Part shown: positions 18,039-26,181 of the stretch, piece after piece
Position numbering within the stretch: the stretch's first letter is position 1
How the letters are laid out: each line of letters opens with the position of its first letter
Assembly (NCBI RefSeq): GCF_000024345.1
Contig: NC_013729.1
Location: 62,001-126,000 of the forward strand
Length of the DNA: 64,000 nucleotides
Source: Kribbella flavida DSM 17836
GTDB taxonomy: Bacteria; Actinomycetota; Actinomycetes; Propionibacteriales; Kribbellaceae
Direction: 5' to 3'
Translations under genes and position numbers: made by a program
Notes under the pieces: model-generated
Told to the model about the DNA's origin: nothing
Database searches by the model: none
Seen by the model: only the letters and a program-made list of their open reading frames with translations

Positions 18039-18053
18039 AGTGGTCCGACCAGT
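18039..18053. promoter_or_regulatory. GntR-type operator candidate
   Basis: AGTGGTC-C-GACCAGT, with perfect inner arms TGGTC/GACCA. It resembles the DasR-type dre consensus (AGTGGTC-TA-GACCACT) with a one-base-shorter centre. It overlaps a possible -10 (TAAAGT on the minus strand) of the gntR gene and lies upstream of the divergent GH16-like gene, so one site could control both. Confidence 0.6.
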
Positions 18054-18082
18054 GAGAGCGATCCCACGGTTTAGCTAGGGTC

Positions 18083-18111
18083 TTGACTTAACCACTCGAA
18101 CCCGCAAGATT
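18083..18111 (+). promoter_or_regulatory. Candidate promoter of the GH16-like gene
   Basis: TTGACT (18083-18088), 17-nt spacer, AAGATT (18106-18111). The -35 matches the vegetative consensus well and the -10 only weakly. It lies about 54 bp upstream of the ATG at 18165. Confidence 0.4.
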
Positions 18112-18164
18112 GCCAGGAGTGACCCAGTGGTCACACCCTCTCCGCCCCGAGAAAGGTGTTCACC

Positions 18165-19115
18165 ATGGCTCGATCCCGTGTTTTCCGGCTCACCTCGGCC
18201 GTTGCCGTCCTGGCCGCCGTCGGCGCCGCGGCCGGCTCCGGCGTCCCGGCGTCCGCGCGGCCGTCGCCGGACCGGTCCCCGCAGCAGGCGGCCGCCTGCG
18301 GCGCGTTCTTCGACGACTTCAACTACAGCTCCCGGACCGACCCGGCGTTCACCGCGCGCGACTGGAGCATCCGGACCTCGGCCGGCGGTCCCGGCGTCGG
18401 CGGCGCGACCTGGTCGGCGAGCAACATCAGCTTCCCGGTCGTGGACGGCCAGAAGTCCCTGCAGCTGCGAGCGACTACGAACGGTACGGCCGCCGGCACC
18501 ACGCACGCCCAGGTTCAGCAGAACCGGCAGCGGTTCTTCGAGGGCACCTACGCGACCCGGTTCAAGTTCAGCGACACCCCGGTCAGCGGCGCCGACGGCG
18601 ACACGATCAACCAGACCTTCTACACGATCTCGCCGCTGCGCTACGACTGGGACCCGATTTACAGCGAGCTCGACATCTCCGAGTACCTGCCGAACGGCGG
18701 CTGGGGCGAGACGAGCGCGACCAACTTCTTCACCAGCTGGAACACCTACCAGGCCGACCCCTTCGACGGCTGGCGGGCGACCACCGCGCGGCGCCAGAGC
18801 CACGCCGGCTGGCACACGCTCGTCGCGACCGTGAGCGGCGGGCACGTGAAGTACTACGTCGACGGCACGCTGGTCGCCGACCACACCACCGACAGCGCGG
18901 GCCGCACGGTCTACCCCCGGCAGGCCATGACGCTGAACTACAACCAGTGGTTCATCGACCTGACCGGGCACACCGGCGGCACCAGCGTCTGGGCCCAGTC
19001 GGCCGACTGGGTGTACTACGCGAAGAACGAGGTGCTGAGCCCGTCCGCGGCGGTCGCCCGGGTGTCGTCGTACCGGTCGGCGGGCAGGACGCACGCCGAC
19101 ACGATCAGCTGCTGA
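18165..19115 (+). CDS. Secreted concanavalin-fold protein, probable GH16-type glucan hydrolase
   Basis: 316 residues with an N-terminal secretion signal (about 1-31, LTSAVAVLAAVGAAAGSG, ASA cleavage). The mature part looks like a GH16/laminarinase-like jelly roll: FFDDFNYSS near the N-terminus, RFFEGTYATRFKFS, and the stretch SELDISEY, which fits the GH16 E-x-D-x-x-E catalytic signature (Glu168, Asp170, Glu173), followed by WHTLVATVSGGHVKYYVDG and MTLNYNQWF. Substrate is not determined; a beta-glucan or galactan is plausible. The start is ATG at 18165 with GAAAGG eight bases upstream. It probably releases oligosaccharides for the neighbouring ABC importer. Confidence 0.75.
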   Translation: MARSRVFRLTSAVAVLAAVGAAAGSGVPASARPSPDRSPQQAAACGAFFDDFNYSSRTDPAFTARDWSIRTSAGGPGVGGATWSASNISFPVVDGQKSLQLRATTNGTAAGTTHAQVQQNRQRFFEGTYATRFKFSDTPVSGADGDTINQTFYTISPLRYDWDPIYSELDISEYLPNGGWGETSATNFFTSWNTYQADPFDGWRATTARRQSHAGWHTLVATVSGGHVKYYVDGTLVADHTTDSAGRTVYPRQAMTLNYNQWFIDLTGHTGGTSVWAQSADWVYYAKNEVLSPSAAVARVSSYRSAGRTHADTISC

Positions 19116-19205
19116 CACAGTTAACGGTCAGTAGCGTGAGACGGCCCCCGCGAACCCATGGACATTCCGTCCCGGACTGAGTACGGTCCGTTACGGCGTC
19201 CGCAC

Positions 19206-19395
19206 CACGCCATCACCGAGGAAGGTGGAGACCTTCCTTCCACCGGTCGGTGAGGTGCTGCCCGCCAGTAGCGCCTCACTGGTGGCTGGGCGAGCAGACC
19301 CCGGTAGCAGCCGGGGTTTGATGGGGGCCCGGACACCTAGGTGGGGCGGGCGCAGCGCGGTCATCCGACCATCGCGCTCCCCGCCCCACCGACTC
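19206..19395 (+). ncRNA. Structured leader upstream of the sigma-factor gene, candidate cis-regulatory RNA
   Basis: The 360-nt gap between the GH16-like gene and the sigma factor holds no convincing ORF but five consecutive hairpins. Two at the 5' end are mutually exclusive: GGAAGGT-ggag-ACCTTCC (19220-19237) versus CACCGA/TCGGTG enclosing GGTGGA/TCCACC (19214-19252). Next come a bulged stem 19258-19297 (GCCAGT/ACTGGT core), ACCCCGG/CCGGGGT (19298-19317) followed by TT, and a 49-nt hairpin 19341-19389 (GTGGGGCGGG/CCCGCCCCAC) followed by a T/C-rich run. Competing 5' stems and terminator-like 3' stems suggest attenuation. I do not recognise a known riboswitch class. Part could simply be the terminator of the upstream gene. 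Confidence 0.35.
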
Positions 19396-19477
19396 AACTT
19401 TCTTCCGCACCGGCCCCAACGGTCCCGGCTGCCCGGTCGTCTAGCTTGGCGACAGGGAAAACCGAGGGACGGTGCCG

Positions 19478-19972
19478 GTGGCTGACTGGAAGAGCGCGTT
19501 CGACGAGCTGGTCGCGGTGCGCGGCCCGGCACTGCGCGGCTACGCGTACCTGCTGGCCGGGGACGCGCCGACGGCCGCCGACCTGGTCCAGGAGGCGCTG
19601 GTCCGGGTGTTCGGCCGGCTCCGCGTCGGCAGCGACGTCCAGCAGCTCGAAGGCTACGTCCGGCGCGCCATCCTGAACCTGTACGTCGACGACCGGCGGC
19701 GGGAGAAGCGGTGGCGCGAGACCCGCCACCTCCTGGTGGACCCAGACCCGCCCGGTGAGGACCTCGTCACCACGAACGCGGTCCGCCAGGCACTGTCCGA
19801 CCTGTCACCCAAGCAGCGCGCCTGCGTGGTGCTGCGGTACTACGAGGACCTCACCGTCCCGGAGATCGCGGACCAGCTCGGCTGCGCCGAAGGCACCGTG
19901 AAACGCCATCTAGCCGATGCGAGAAGCAGGTTGGCAGCGCAGCTCGGCGTGACAGAGGAGAGTGTGCAATGA
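19478..19972 (+). CDS. SigE-family ECF RNA polymerase sigma factor
   Basis: 164 residues with region 2 (YAYLLAGDAPTAADLVQEALVRVF, the -10 recognition and core-binding helix) and region 4 (LSDLSPKQRACVVLRYYEDLTVPEIADQLGCAEGTVKRHLADARSRL, the -35-binding HTH). Length and sequence fit the actinobacterial SigE-like ECF subgroup. GTG at 19478 was preferred over 19472 because GAGGG lies nine bases upstream. Its stop overlaps the next gene in ATGA, so sigma factor and putative regulator are coupled. A structured leader lies directly upstream. Confidence 0.9.
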   Translation: MADWKSAFDELVAVRGPALRGYAYLLAGDAPTAADLVQEALVRVFGRLRVGSDVQQLEGYVRRAILNLYVDDRRREKRWRETRHLLVDPDPPGEDLVTTNAVRQALSDLSPKQRACVVLRYYEDLTVPEIADQLGCAEGTVKRHLADARSRLAAQLGVTEESVQ

Positions 19973-20658
19973 CGTCGAAGGACCTGAAGGATCTTCTCGG
20001 CGCGGTGGCGGACGAGGGCCGCGAGACCGTGGCCGTGGACGAGCAGCAGGTGGCCGGCCGGATCAAGAGCCGTCGCCGGCGGCAGAGCGTGGTGGTGGCG
20101 GCCGCGAGCGTGGGCACGGCCGCGGTGATCGCCGCGGCGGCGGTCGCGATCGTGCCGAACTTGGGCACGGAGCAGGCCCCTGTCGCCGGCCCCCGCCAGG
20201 CGGCGACCGGAGTGGCCATCGGCGGCTGCGGAGAAACGGTCAGCGGTGAGCCGCGGGCCGACGCGCCGCTGACGATGAGCGCGGTGACGGGCGTGAAGCC
20301 GGTCAGCGGGACGACGGACTACGCGACGATCGACCTGGTGGTCACCAACACCACGCAGCAGACCCTTCACCTGTCGACCGGCCGCAGCGCGGCGATCACG
20401 GTCGCGCAGGGCGGCAAGGTGGTGGCGACGCCGGCCCCGGCCCGGGACGCGGCGGTCCAGCTGACCCTGCTGCCGGGCGAGAAGAAGACCGTCACGTCGA
20501 CGGTCGGTCTGCGCCGTTGCGACGGGGCGACGACGCAGACCGGTGGCCGGCTGGCAGCGGGTGGCTACCAGCTCTACGCGACCCAGAAGTTCAACCCCAC
20601 CGAGGGCGGCGAGGTGCTCGAGGCCCAGGGCGGACCCTGGACCGTCGAGCTGAAGTGA
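19969..20658 (+). CDS. Membrane-anchored protein coupled to the sigma factor (possible anti-sigma partner)
   Basis: 229 residues. A cytoplasmic N-terminus (about 1-36, SKDLKDLLGAVADEGRETVAVDEQ) is followed by a basic stop RRRRQ, one transmembrane helix (about 38-60, VVVAAASVGTAAVIAAAAVAIV) and an extracytoplasmic beta-rich domain with two Cys (GGCGETV, LRRCDGA) that resembles DUF4232-like or intracellular-proteinase-inhibitor folds. No zinc-binding anti-sigma HxxxCxxC motif is visible. Overlap with the sigma gene makes a regulatory role likely, but this is inference from position. Confidence 0.7.
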   Translation: MTSKDLKDLLGAVADEGRETVAVDEQQVAGRIKSRRRRQSVVVAAASVGTAAVIAAAAVAIVPNLGTEQAPVAGPRQAATGVAIGGCGETVSGEPRADAPLTMSAVTGVKPVSGTTDYATIDLVVTNTTQQTLHLSTGRSAAITVAQGGKVVATPAPARDAAVQLTLLPGEKKTVTSTVGLRRCDGATTQTGGRLAAGGYQLYATQKFNPTEGGEVLEAQGGPWTVELK

Positions 20659-20661
20659 GGA

Positions 20662-21852
20662 CTACCTGATTGCGATGTTCGCCTTGAAGACGGACCTGAT
20701 CGTGGTCCACCGCTCGGCGTACATCGTGTCGTCGGCGTGCGCGATGTGCATGCCGCGGATCTGGACCGTGCCGTTCACGTACTGGTACAGCGGGGCGCCG
20801 GAGTCGCCGCCGGAACTGGCCGGACCCCGGTAGGCGATCAGCTCGACCGTGCAGCCGGACTCGTCGCAGAACTGGGCGTGCAGGCTGGTCACCACCTGCG
20901 AGCACCGCTCGAAGGTGGTCTGGCCGCTCCGGCAGTACGCCGCGCCGACGGCGGGGTCGGAGGCGCCGCTGACCAGGATCGTCCGGCCGGTCGCGTTGCC
21001 GACGTAGATGACCGAGCCGTAGCTGCCGCCGCCGACCGCCTCGAAGTCGTAGTACGGGAAGCGGGGGCGGTTCCGGACGGTGCCCCACAGCTGGCCGCCG
21101 CCGGTCGAGTAGACCCGCTGGTTGATCGTGAAGCAGTGCCCGGCGGTGACCATGTAGCGAGCCGTCGAGGTGATCGTGAATCCGCTGGTGCAGACCCCCG
21201 TGCCGTTGGTGATCGACGCGCCGCCGCGGTGCGGAGCCGGGTCGCTGCGCCGGCTGGCGCGGCCCACGTCGCCGTACTTCGCCTGCACCAGCGACGGGTA
21301 CTTGGCCAGCAGCGGCTTCATCACGGCGGCCGGCGCGTTCGTCGTCACCGACATCACGTCGCCCTGCGCGTCGTAGTGGAAGCCGTAGCTGTACTTCTTC
21401 GCGCCGGCCGTCCACTGCCGGCTCTCCAGCGTGGAGCGGATCGCGGTCAGCTCGGCCTGGGTGGTGCGGCTCGGCTGGACCACGGTCTCCGCACCGGCGA
21501 TGCGGACCGACCGGGCGGCCTTCGACGCCATCGCGTTCCGCGGCATCCGGACGACGTACTTGCCGGTGGTGCTGTCGAGGTACACGCCCAGACCGCCGGC
21601 CTTGGTGGCGTAGTCGTCGACCTGGCCGAACTTCTTCTCCTGCGCCGTCTGCGGCCCGTCGGGCGCGGTCGCGGCGGCTCGTTGCTTGTCTGCTCGGGCG
21701 GCGGCCAGCGCGGGGTCGGCCGCAGCCGGTGCCGCGACGGCGGTCTCGCCGAGCGGCTGGGCCAGTGACGGCTGGCCGGCCACGACGAGGCCACCGGCAC
21801 CGACCGACACCGCGGCGATCGCCAGCGAGAGCGATCTCCTAGTCATACGCAT
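20662..21852 (-). CDS. Secreted S1-family serine protease, streptogrisin-like
   Basis: 396 residues: signal peptide (about 1-33), a propeptide with QWTAGAKKYSYGFHYDAQGDVMSV, which resembles the alpha-lytic protease/streptogrisin pro-domain, and a chymotrypsin-fold domain. Catalytic His is in VTAGHCF, Asp probably in YYDFEAV and Ser in SSGGDSGAPLY. Cys pairs flank the His (GVCTSGF...GHC) and occur in FCDESGC. The start is ATG at 21852 (MRMTRRS), eight bases after GGGGAG. Convergent with the sigma operon (3-nt gap) and divergent from the endonuclease gene. Confidence 0.9.
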   Translation of the reverse strand: MRMTRRSLSLAIAAVSVGAGGLVVAGQPSLAQPLGETAVAAPAAADPALAAARADKQRAAATAPDGPQTAQEKKFGQVDDYATKAGGLGVYLDSTTGKYVVRMPRNAMASKAARSVRIAGAETVVQPSRTTQAELTAIRSTLESRQWTAGAKKYSYGFHYDAQGDVMSVTTNAPAAVMKPLLAKYPSLVQAKYGDVGRASRRSDPAPHRGGASITNGTGVCTSGFTITSTARYMVTAGHCFTINQRVYSTGGGQLWGTVRNRPRFPYYDFEAVGGGSYGSVIYVGNATGRTILVSGASDPAVGAAYCRSGQTTFERCSQVVTSLHAQFCDESGCTVELIAYRGPASSGGDSGAPLYQYVNGTVQIRGMHIAHADDTMYAERWTTIRSVFKANIAIR

Positions 21853-22055
21853 GCATCCCACTCCCCAGAGGTCTTCGGGCAAGGTGCTGAACCTGCAGTC
21901 TGCCGAACTTCGGGCCCGCTGCCGAACCGAGGCAGGAACCTGCCGTGTCGTTCGCCCGAATGTCGGGCAGTGTTGGCCCCGCGGCGGGTTCGGGCGCAGC
22001 GCCGGCGGGGCAGACTGGCTCTCGACGTGTCCACACCGCCCCGTGGGAGACCGCC

Positions 22056-23213
22056 GTGACCGTGCCCCGTTCTCGCCGTGCCCTTCGCGCCGGCCGCCCC
22101 GTCCTGATCGTCGGCGTGCTGCTCGCCCTGCTCGGCTTCGGCGTCACGCCGGCGCCGGCGGCGGTCAGCGCCCCGCTCACCGTCGCGGCCGCGTTGCAGC
22201 AGCAGAACGGCGGCGTCGGCACCGTCGAGGGCTACGTGGTCGGGCAACCGACCGCCACCAGCACGGTTGTCCGCAGCAACTTCCCGAGCGACTACGCGCT
22301 GGCGCTCGCCGACTCGGCCACCCAGACCAGCACCTCGAGCATGCTCTACGTGCAGATCCCGACCGCCTTCCGGGCGTCGTACGGGTTGCGGTCGAACCCG
22401 GGCCTGCTCGGCCGCAAGATCTCGGTCACCGGCACGCTGACGGCGTACTTCACGCATCCCGGCCTGAAGGACGCGACCGCGTTCAGCGGCGCCGGCGGCG
22501 GCGCGGACCCGGGCGATCCCGGTACGCCGGGCGACTACTACGCGACCGCGGTCGGCAAGACCGGCCCGGCGCTGCGGTCCGCGCTGCACTCGATCATCGC
22601 GAACCAGACCAAGCTGAGCTACGACCAGGTCTGGAACGCGCTGAAGGACACCGACCAGGACCCGGCCAACCCGAACAACGTGATCCTGCTGTACTCCGGC
22701 CGGTCGCAGAGCAAGGCCGGTAACGGCGGCGGCGCGAACGACTGGAACCGCGAGCACGTCTGGGCCAAGTCGCACGGGGACTTCGGCACCGCGACCGGCC
22801 CCGGCACCGACGTGCACCACCTGCGGCCGGAGGACGTGTCGGTGAACGCGGCCCGCGGCAATCTCGACTTCGACAACGGCGGCGGCGCCGTCGCGGAGTG
22901 CGCGGGCTGCGCGGCCGACGGCGACTCGTTCGCGCCGCGCGCGGCGGTCCGCGGCGACGTCGCCCGGATGATCTTCTACCTGGCGATCCGCTACGAGGGC
23001 GGCGACGGCTTCGCGAACCTGGAACCGAACGACGCGGTGACCAACGGCTCCGCGCCGTACCACGGCCGGCTGTCGGTGCTGAAGGCCTGGAACCAGGCGG
23101 ACCCGCCGGACGCCTTCGAGAAGCGCCGCAACCAGGTCATCTTCGACACCTGGCAGCACAACCGCAACCCGTTCATCGACCACCCCGAGTGGGTCGGCGC
23201 GATCTGGCCGTGA
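22056..23213 (+). CDS. Secreted endonuclease I-family nuclease with N-terminal OB-like domain
   Basis: 385 residues. Signal peptide (about 1-30, PVLIVGVLLALLGFGVTPAPAA), then an N-terminal domain (about 40-135, TVEGYVVGQ...LLGRKISVTGTLTAYF) like the DUF6359/OB-type domain often fused to bacterial nucleases, then an endonuclease I (EndA/NucM) domain with NDWNREHVWAKSHGDFG and TDVHHLRPEDVSVNAARGN, holding the His and Asn of the beta-beta-alpha-metal active site. GTG at 22056 follows GGGAGA by five bases. Probably degrades extracellular DNA. Confidence 0.88.
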   Translation: MTVPRSRRALRAGRPVLIVGVLLALLGFGVTPAPAAVSAPLTVAAALQQQNGGVGTVEGYVVGQPTATSTVVRSNFPSDYALALADSATQTSTSSMLYVQIPTAFRASYGLRSNPGLLGRKISVTGTLTAYFTHPGLKDATAFSGAGGGADPGDPGTPGDYYATAVGKTGPALRSALHSIIANQTKLSYDQVWNALKDTDQDPANPNNVILLYSGRSQSKAGNGGGANDWNREHVWAKSHGDFGTATGPGTDVHHLRPEDVSVNAARGNLDFDNGGGAVAECAGCAADGDSFAPRAAVRGDVARMIFYLAIRYEGGDGFANLEPNDAVTNGSAPYHGRLSVLKAWNQADPPDAFEKRRNQVIFDTWQHNRNPFIDHPEWVGAIWP

Positions 23214-23229
23214 CGGTTAGGTTCGAACC

Positions 23230-23652
23230 ATGACCTCCTCACTGCCCCGCTTCCATCTCGCCATGCCGGTCGACGACCTCGCCGCGGCGGCGGAGTTCTA
23301 CGGCTCCGTCGTCGGCTGCGAGCGCGGCCGGTCGTCCGACACCTGGATCGACTGGAACCTGCGTGGTCACCAGTTCGTCACCCACCTCGCGCCCGGGCGC
23401 TCGGTGGGCATGCACAACCCGGTCGACGGCCACGACGTCCCGGTCCCGCACTTCGGCCTGATCCTCGAGGTCGCGGACTTCCACGCGCTCGCCGACCGCT
23501 TCCGGGCCGCCGGTACGCCGTTCGCGATCGAGCCGTACCTGCGCTTCGAGGGCCAGCCGGGCGAGCAGTGGACGATGTTCCTGCACGATCCGGCCGGCAA
23601 CGCGCTGGAGTTCAAGGCGTTCGCCGACGAGGCGCAGATCTTCGCGACCTGA
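23230..23652 (+). CDS. VOC-family (glyoxalase/bleomycin resistance-like) protein
   Basis: 140 residues with the paired beta-alpha-beta-beta-beta VOC fold: FHLAMPVDDLAAAAEFYGSVVGCERG at the N-terminus, HFGLILEVADFHALADRFRAAG in the second module, and FLHDPAGNALEFKAF with the metal-coordinating Glu near the C-terminus. His2 and Glu131-type ligands are in place, so metal binding is likely. Substrate unknown. Short gaps to the endonuclease (16 nt) and to the downstream metal-efflux pair. Confidence 0.85.
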   Translation: MTSSLPRFHLAMPVDDLAAAAEFYGSVVGCERGRSSDTWIDWNLRGHQFVTHLAPGRSVGMHNPVDGHDVPVPHFGLILEVADFHALADRFRAAGTPFAIEPYLRFEGQPGEQWTMFLHDPAGNALEFKAFADEAQIFAT

Positions 23653-23668
23653 GTACAGCTTCCGGTGA

Positions 23669-23686
23669 ATACATCGGAGGCTGTAT
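23669..23686. promoter_or_regulatory. ArsR/CmtR-type operator
   Basis: ATACA-N8-TGTAT, just upstream of the metal-sensor gene. It lies inside a longer imperfect inverted repeat (TACAGC near 23654 to GCTGTA near 23685). AT-rich hyphenated palindromes of this type are bound by ArsR-family repressors. Confidence 0.6.
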
Positions 23687-23696
23687 CGTTCCGGCT

Positions 23697-24026
23697 GTGG
23701 ACACCATCAGCCGGAGTGAGGTGCTGGCCCGGTTCGGGCACGCGCTGTCGGACCCGACCCGGACCAGGGTGCTGCTCGCCCTGCAGGACGGCCCGGGCTA
23801 CCCGGCCGACCTGGCCGAGCGGATCGGGGTGAGCCGGCAGTCGCTGTCGAACCACCTGGCCTGTCTGCGCGGGTGCGGTCTCGTGGTCGCCGAGCCGGAG
23901 GGCCGCCGGACGCGGTACGAGCTGGCCGACCCGCAGCTGGGGACGGCGCTGACCGAGTTGCTGAACGTCGTACTCGCGGTCGATCCGGCGTGCTGCCGCC
24001 CGGACCAGAGCGGCGAGTGCCGATGA
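23697..24026 (+). CDS. ArsR/SmtB-family metal sensor, CmtR-like
   Basis: 109 residues with a winged helix: ALSDPTRTRVLLALQDGPGYPADLAERIGVSRQSLSNHLACL. The motif HLACLRGCGLV places two Cys exactly as in the recognition-helix Cys57/Cys61 of M. tuberculosis CmtR, which senses Cd(II)/Pb(II). Additional Cys occur in the C-terminal tail (DPACCRPDQSGEC), where CmtR uses Cys102. GTG at 23697 lies 10 bp after the operator half-site. Overlap (ATGA) with the CDF exporter supports metal-induced co-expression. Confidence 0.9.
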   Translation: MDTISRSEVLARFGHALSDPTRTRVLLALQDGPGYPADLAERIGVSRQSLSNHLACLRGCGLVVAEPEGRRTRYELADPQLGTALTELLNVVLAVDPACCRPDQSGECR

Positions 24027-24694
24027 GTTCGTCGCCCGAGCTGCCCCTGCTCTCGGTCGGACCGGCCCCGGACCGGCGGAAGCTCGGCCGGCGCGCGCAG
24101 TGGCTGGCGGGCGCGAGCGTCGCCTACAACCTGGTCGAGGCCGTGGTGGCGATCTCGGCGGGCGCGGTGGCCGGATCGGTCGCGCTGATCGGCTTCGGGC
24201 TGGACTCGATCGTCGAGGTGGCGAGCGGGCTGATCATCCTGTGGCAGTTCCGCCACCCGCTGCCCGAGACCCGGGAACGGCGGGCGTTGCGGCTGATCGC
24301 GGTCTCCTTCTTCGCGCTCGCCGCGTACGTCACCTTCGAGTCCGTGCGGGCGCTGACGGACCGGTCGAGCCCGGACAACTCGAGCATCGGCATCGGTCTG
24401 GCGATCGCGTCGCTGATCGTGATGCCGGTGCTGTCCACCCTGCAGCGGCGTACCGGCCGGGCGCTCGGTTCCGGCTCGGTAGTTGCCGACGGCACCCAAA
24501 CGCTGCTCTGCACCTACCTGTCGGCGGTGCTGCTCGCCGGCCTGCTGCTGAACGCCACGCTCGGCTGGTTCTGGCTCGACCCGGTCGCCGCGCTGGTGAT
24601 CGCCGCGGTCGCCGTTCGCGAAGGCGTCGAGGCGTGGCAGGGCATGGGCTGCTGCGCCCCCAGCCAGGCCGGCTGCGACGACGGCTGTTGCTAG
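24023..24694 (+). CDS. Cation diffusion facilitator-type metal exporter
   Basis: 223 residues with about six membrane helices starting near LAGASVAYNLVEAVVAI. Conserved CDF-like Asp residues occur in GFGLDSIVEV and VADGTQTLLCTY. It lacks the usual long cytoplasmic ZT-dimer domain and ends in a Cys cluster (MGCCAPSQAGCDDGCC), suggesting a thiophilic metal such as Cd, Pb or Zn. ATG overlaps the sensor stop. It is convergent, with a 4-nt gap, to the AAA ATPase gene. Confidence 0.88.
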   Translation: MSSSPELPLLSVGPAPDRRKLGRRAQWLAGASVAYNLVEAVVAISAGAVAGSVALIGFGLDSIVEVASGLIILWQFRHPLPETRERRALRLIAVSFFALAAYVTFESVRALTDRSSPDNSSIGIGLAIASLIVMPVLSTLQRRTGRALGSGSVVADGTQTLLCTYLSAVLLAGLLLNATLGWFWLDPVAALVIAAVAVREGVEAWQGMGCCAPSQAGCDDGCC

Positions 24695-24698
24695 ACAG

Positions 24699-26030
24699 TC
24701 ACCGGTTGACGGTGAAGGTCGTGTTGCCGGCCTGCCGGGTCGCCGTACTCGGGCCTTGGGCGTGGCGGCCGGGTGTCTGGGGCGTGATCGCCGGCGCCGG
24801 AGAGCCCGCGAGCGCGACGCCCGCGTGCGCCGCCGACTTGCCGATCCGCATCTCGACCCAGTCGCGCAGACCGGGGTCGGCGATGCTGATCCGCTGACCG
24901 CTCGCGCTCTCCCGCACCAGGCCACGGGCGACCAGGCCCTGCCGTGCCTTGTCGACCTCCTGCCACTTGCCGGGGCCGGCCGCCTGCGTCTCGGCCGGCA
25001 TCGACAACCCGCGCGCACCACGAGCGGCTGTCTTGGCCAGCAGCTCCTTCTCGGCGTCGGAGCAGGTGTTCCACGCGGCCTGGTAGACGACCCGCGACCG
25101 CGCGTTGACCTGCGCTGTCGCCACCTCCGCGACCTCGGGGGTGATGCCCTCCGGCGGCCGGGCGAGCTGTACCGCTTCGTCGGCCAGGTCGCGCAACCGG
25201 CCGGGGTTTCCGCCGGCCGCGTGCAGCAGCTGGTCCACCGCCTCGGACCGGAACGGCACCCCGGCCTGCCGCAACGGCTCGGTGAGGGCCGGCCGGAGCT
25301 CCTCGGTCGACAACGGACCGCACTCGCGGACGTCGAACCGGTGCGTCACCCCGGTCGCGATGCCGGACACCCCGCCGGAGGCGGTCATCAGCCGCGTCGC
25401 CGCCATCTCGCCGCCGGCGCCGATCAGGTAGACCGGCTGGCCGCTGCGCTCCAGGTGCGCCGACAGCTCGGTCAGCGCCGCCAGGTCCCGGTCCGAGGCG
25501 ACGTCGAGGTTGTCGACCATCAGCATCACCGGCTGCCCCTTCTTGGCGGCCAGCTCGCCCAGGTCCGACGCGAGCTGGTCGAGCGTCGTACCGACGCCGT
25601 CCTTGCCCGGGGCGTCCCACTGCTTCTTGGCGACCAGCTGTACCGGCGCGACCCCGAACCGGACCTCCGCGCCGTTCTGCTGGCTGCGGGACCGCTGGGT
25701 CAGGTCCTTCAGTGTCTTCTTCAGCTTGCGCAGCGCGAAAAACCCGTACCGCTTGCGCATTCCACCGAGATCCTGGGTGGCCGCCCGCACGAACCGGTTC
25801 TCCAGCGGCTCCCGCGGCGAGGCGTCGACCCGCAGACAGGTCCAGCCGTTCTGCCGCGCCAGCTGCTGCGCCCGGTCGAGCTCCACGGTCTTGCCCATTC
25901 CGGGCGCACCGGTGAACAGCACCGAGTGCCCACTGGGTCCGCGCAGATCCAGCGAGATCGGCTGCCCCGACGGGTCGGTCCTGGTCACCGTGTACGCCGG
26001 TCGCCGCGGCGTACCGAAGATCGGGCTCAT
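24699..26030 (-). CDS. AAA+ / Orc1-like ATP-binding protein
   Basis: 443 residues with Walker A GAPGMGKT (about 38-45), Walker B VMLMVDNLD, an arginine-containing sensor region and a C-terminal helical/winged-helix part (ALLAKTAARGARGLSMPAE). The pattern fits AAA_16/STAND-type or Orc1/Cdc6-like ATPases of unknown cellular role. ATG at 26030 (MSPIFGTP) was chosen over TTG at 26063 because of codon preference and a GAGG ten bases upstream. A second long frame (24691-26082) on the same strand is a shadow. No partner gene is apparent. Confidence 0.75.
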   Translation of the reverse strand: MSPIFGTPRRPAYTVTRTDPSGQPISLDLRGPSGHSVLFTGAPGMGKTVELDRAQQLARQNGWTCLRVDASPREPLENRFVRAATQDLGGMRKRYGFFALRKLKKTLKDLTQRSRSQQNGAEVRFGVAPVQLVAKKQWDAPGKDGVGTTLDQLASDLGELAAKKGQPVMLMVDNLDVASDRDLAALTELSAHLERSGQPVYLIGAGGEMAATRLMTASGGVSGIATGVTHRFDVRECGPLSTEELRPALTEPLRQAGVPFRSEAVDQLLHAAGGNPGRLRDLADEAVQLARPPEGITPEVAEVATAQVNARSRVVYQAAWNTCSDAEKELLAKTAARGARGLSMPAETQAAGPGKWQEVDKARQGLVARGLVRESASGQRISIADPGLRDWVEMRIGKSAAHAGVALAGSPAPAITPQTPGRHAQGPSTATRQAGNTTFTVNR

Positions 26031-26167
26031 CGCAGCAGCCTCGGCGCCCGAACGGTCCGCCAAGCGTGCCAGTGGCGACCACCAGGTGAACAGCGATCCA
26101 GCCTTCGCTGAACCCGGCGGCGCGCCCGGCGTCCGGCCGGCTGGTTGCGGCCCTGGGTTATGGTGAG

Positions 26168-26181
26168 TTAGGTAAGCCTAA
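26168..26181. promoter_or_regulatory. Iron box (IdeR/DmdR1-type operator)
   Basis: TTAGGTAAGCCTAA matches the first 14 positions of the 19-bp actinobacterial consensus TWAGGTWAGSCTWACCTWA. It lies about 75 bp upstream of the siderophore-interacting protein gene, indicating iron repression. Confidence 0.8.

Noticed and set aside
19206-19395. Cobalamin, ydaO or SRP-type RNA
   Set aside because: Looked for the conserved core sequences of these families and did not find them on either strand.
24691-26082. Second 463-codon minus-strand frame over the AAA ATPase
   Set aside because: Gly/Arg-rich shadow; the alternative frame carries Walker motifs.
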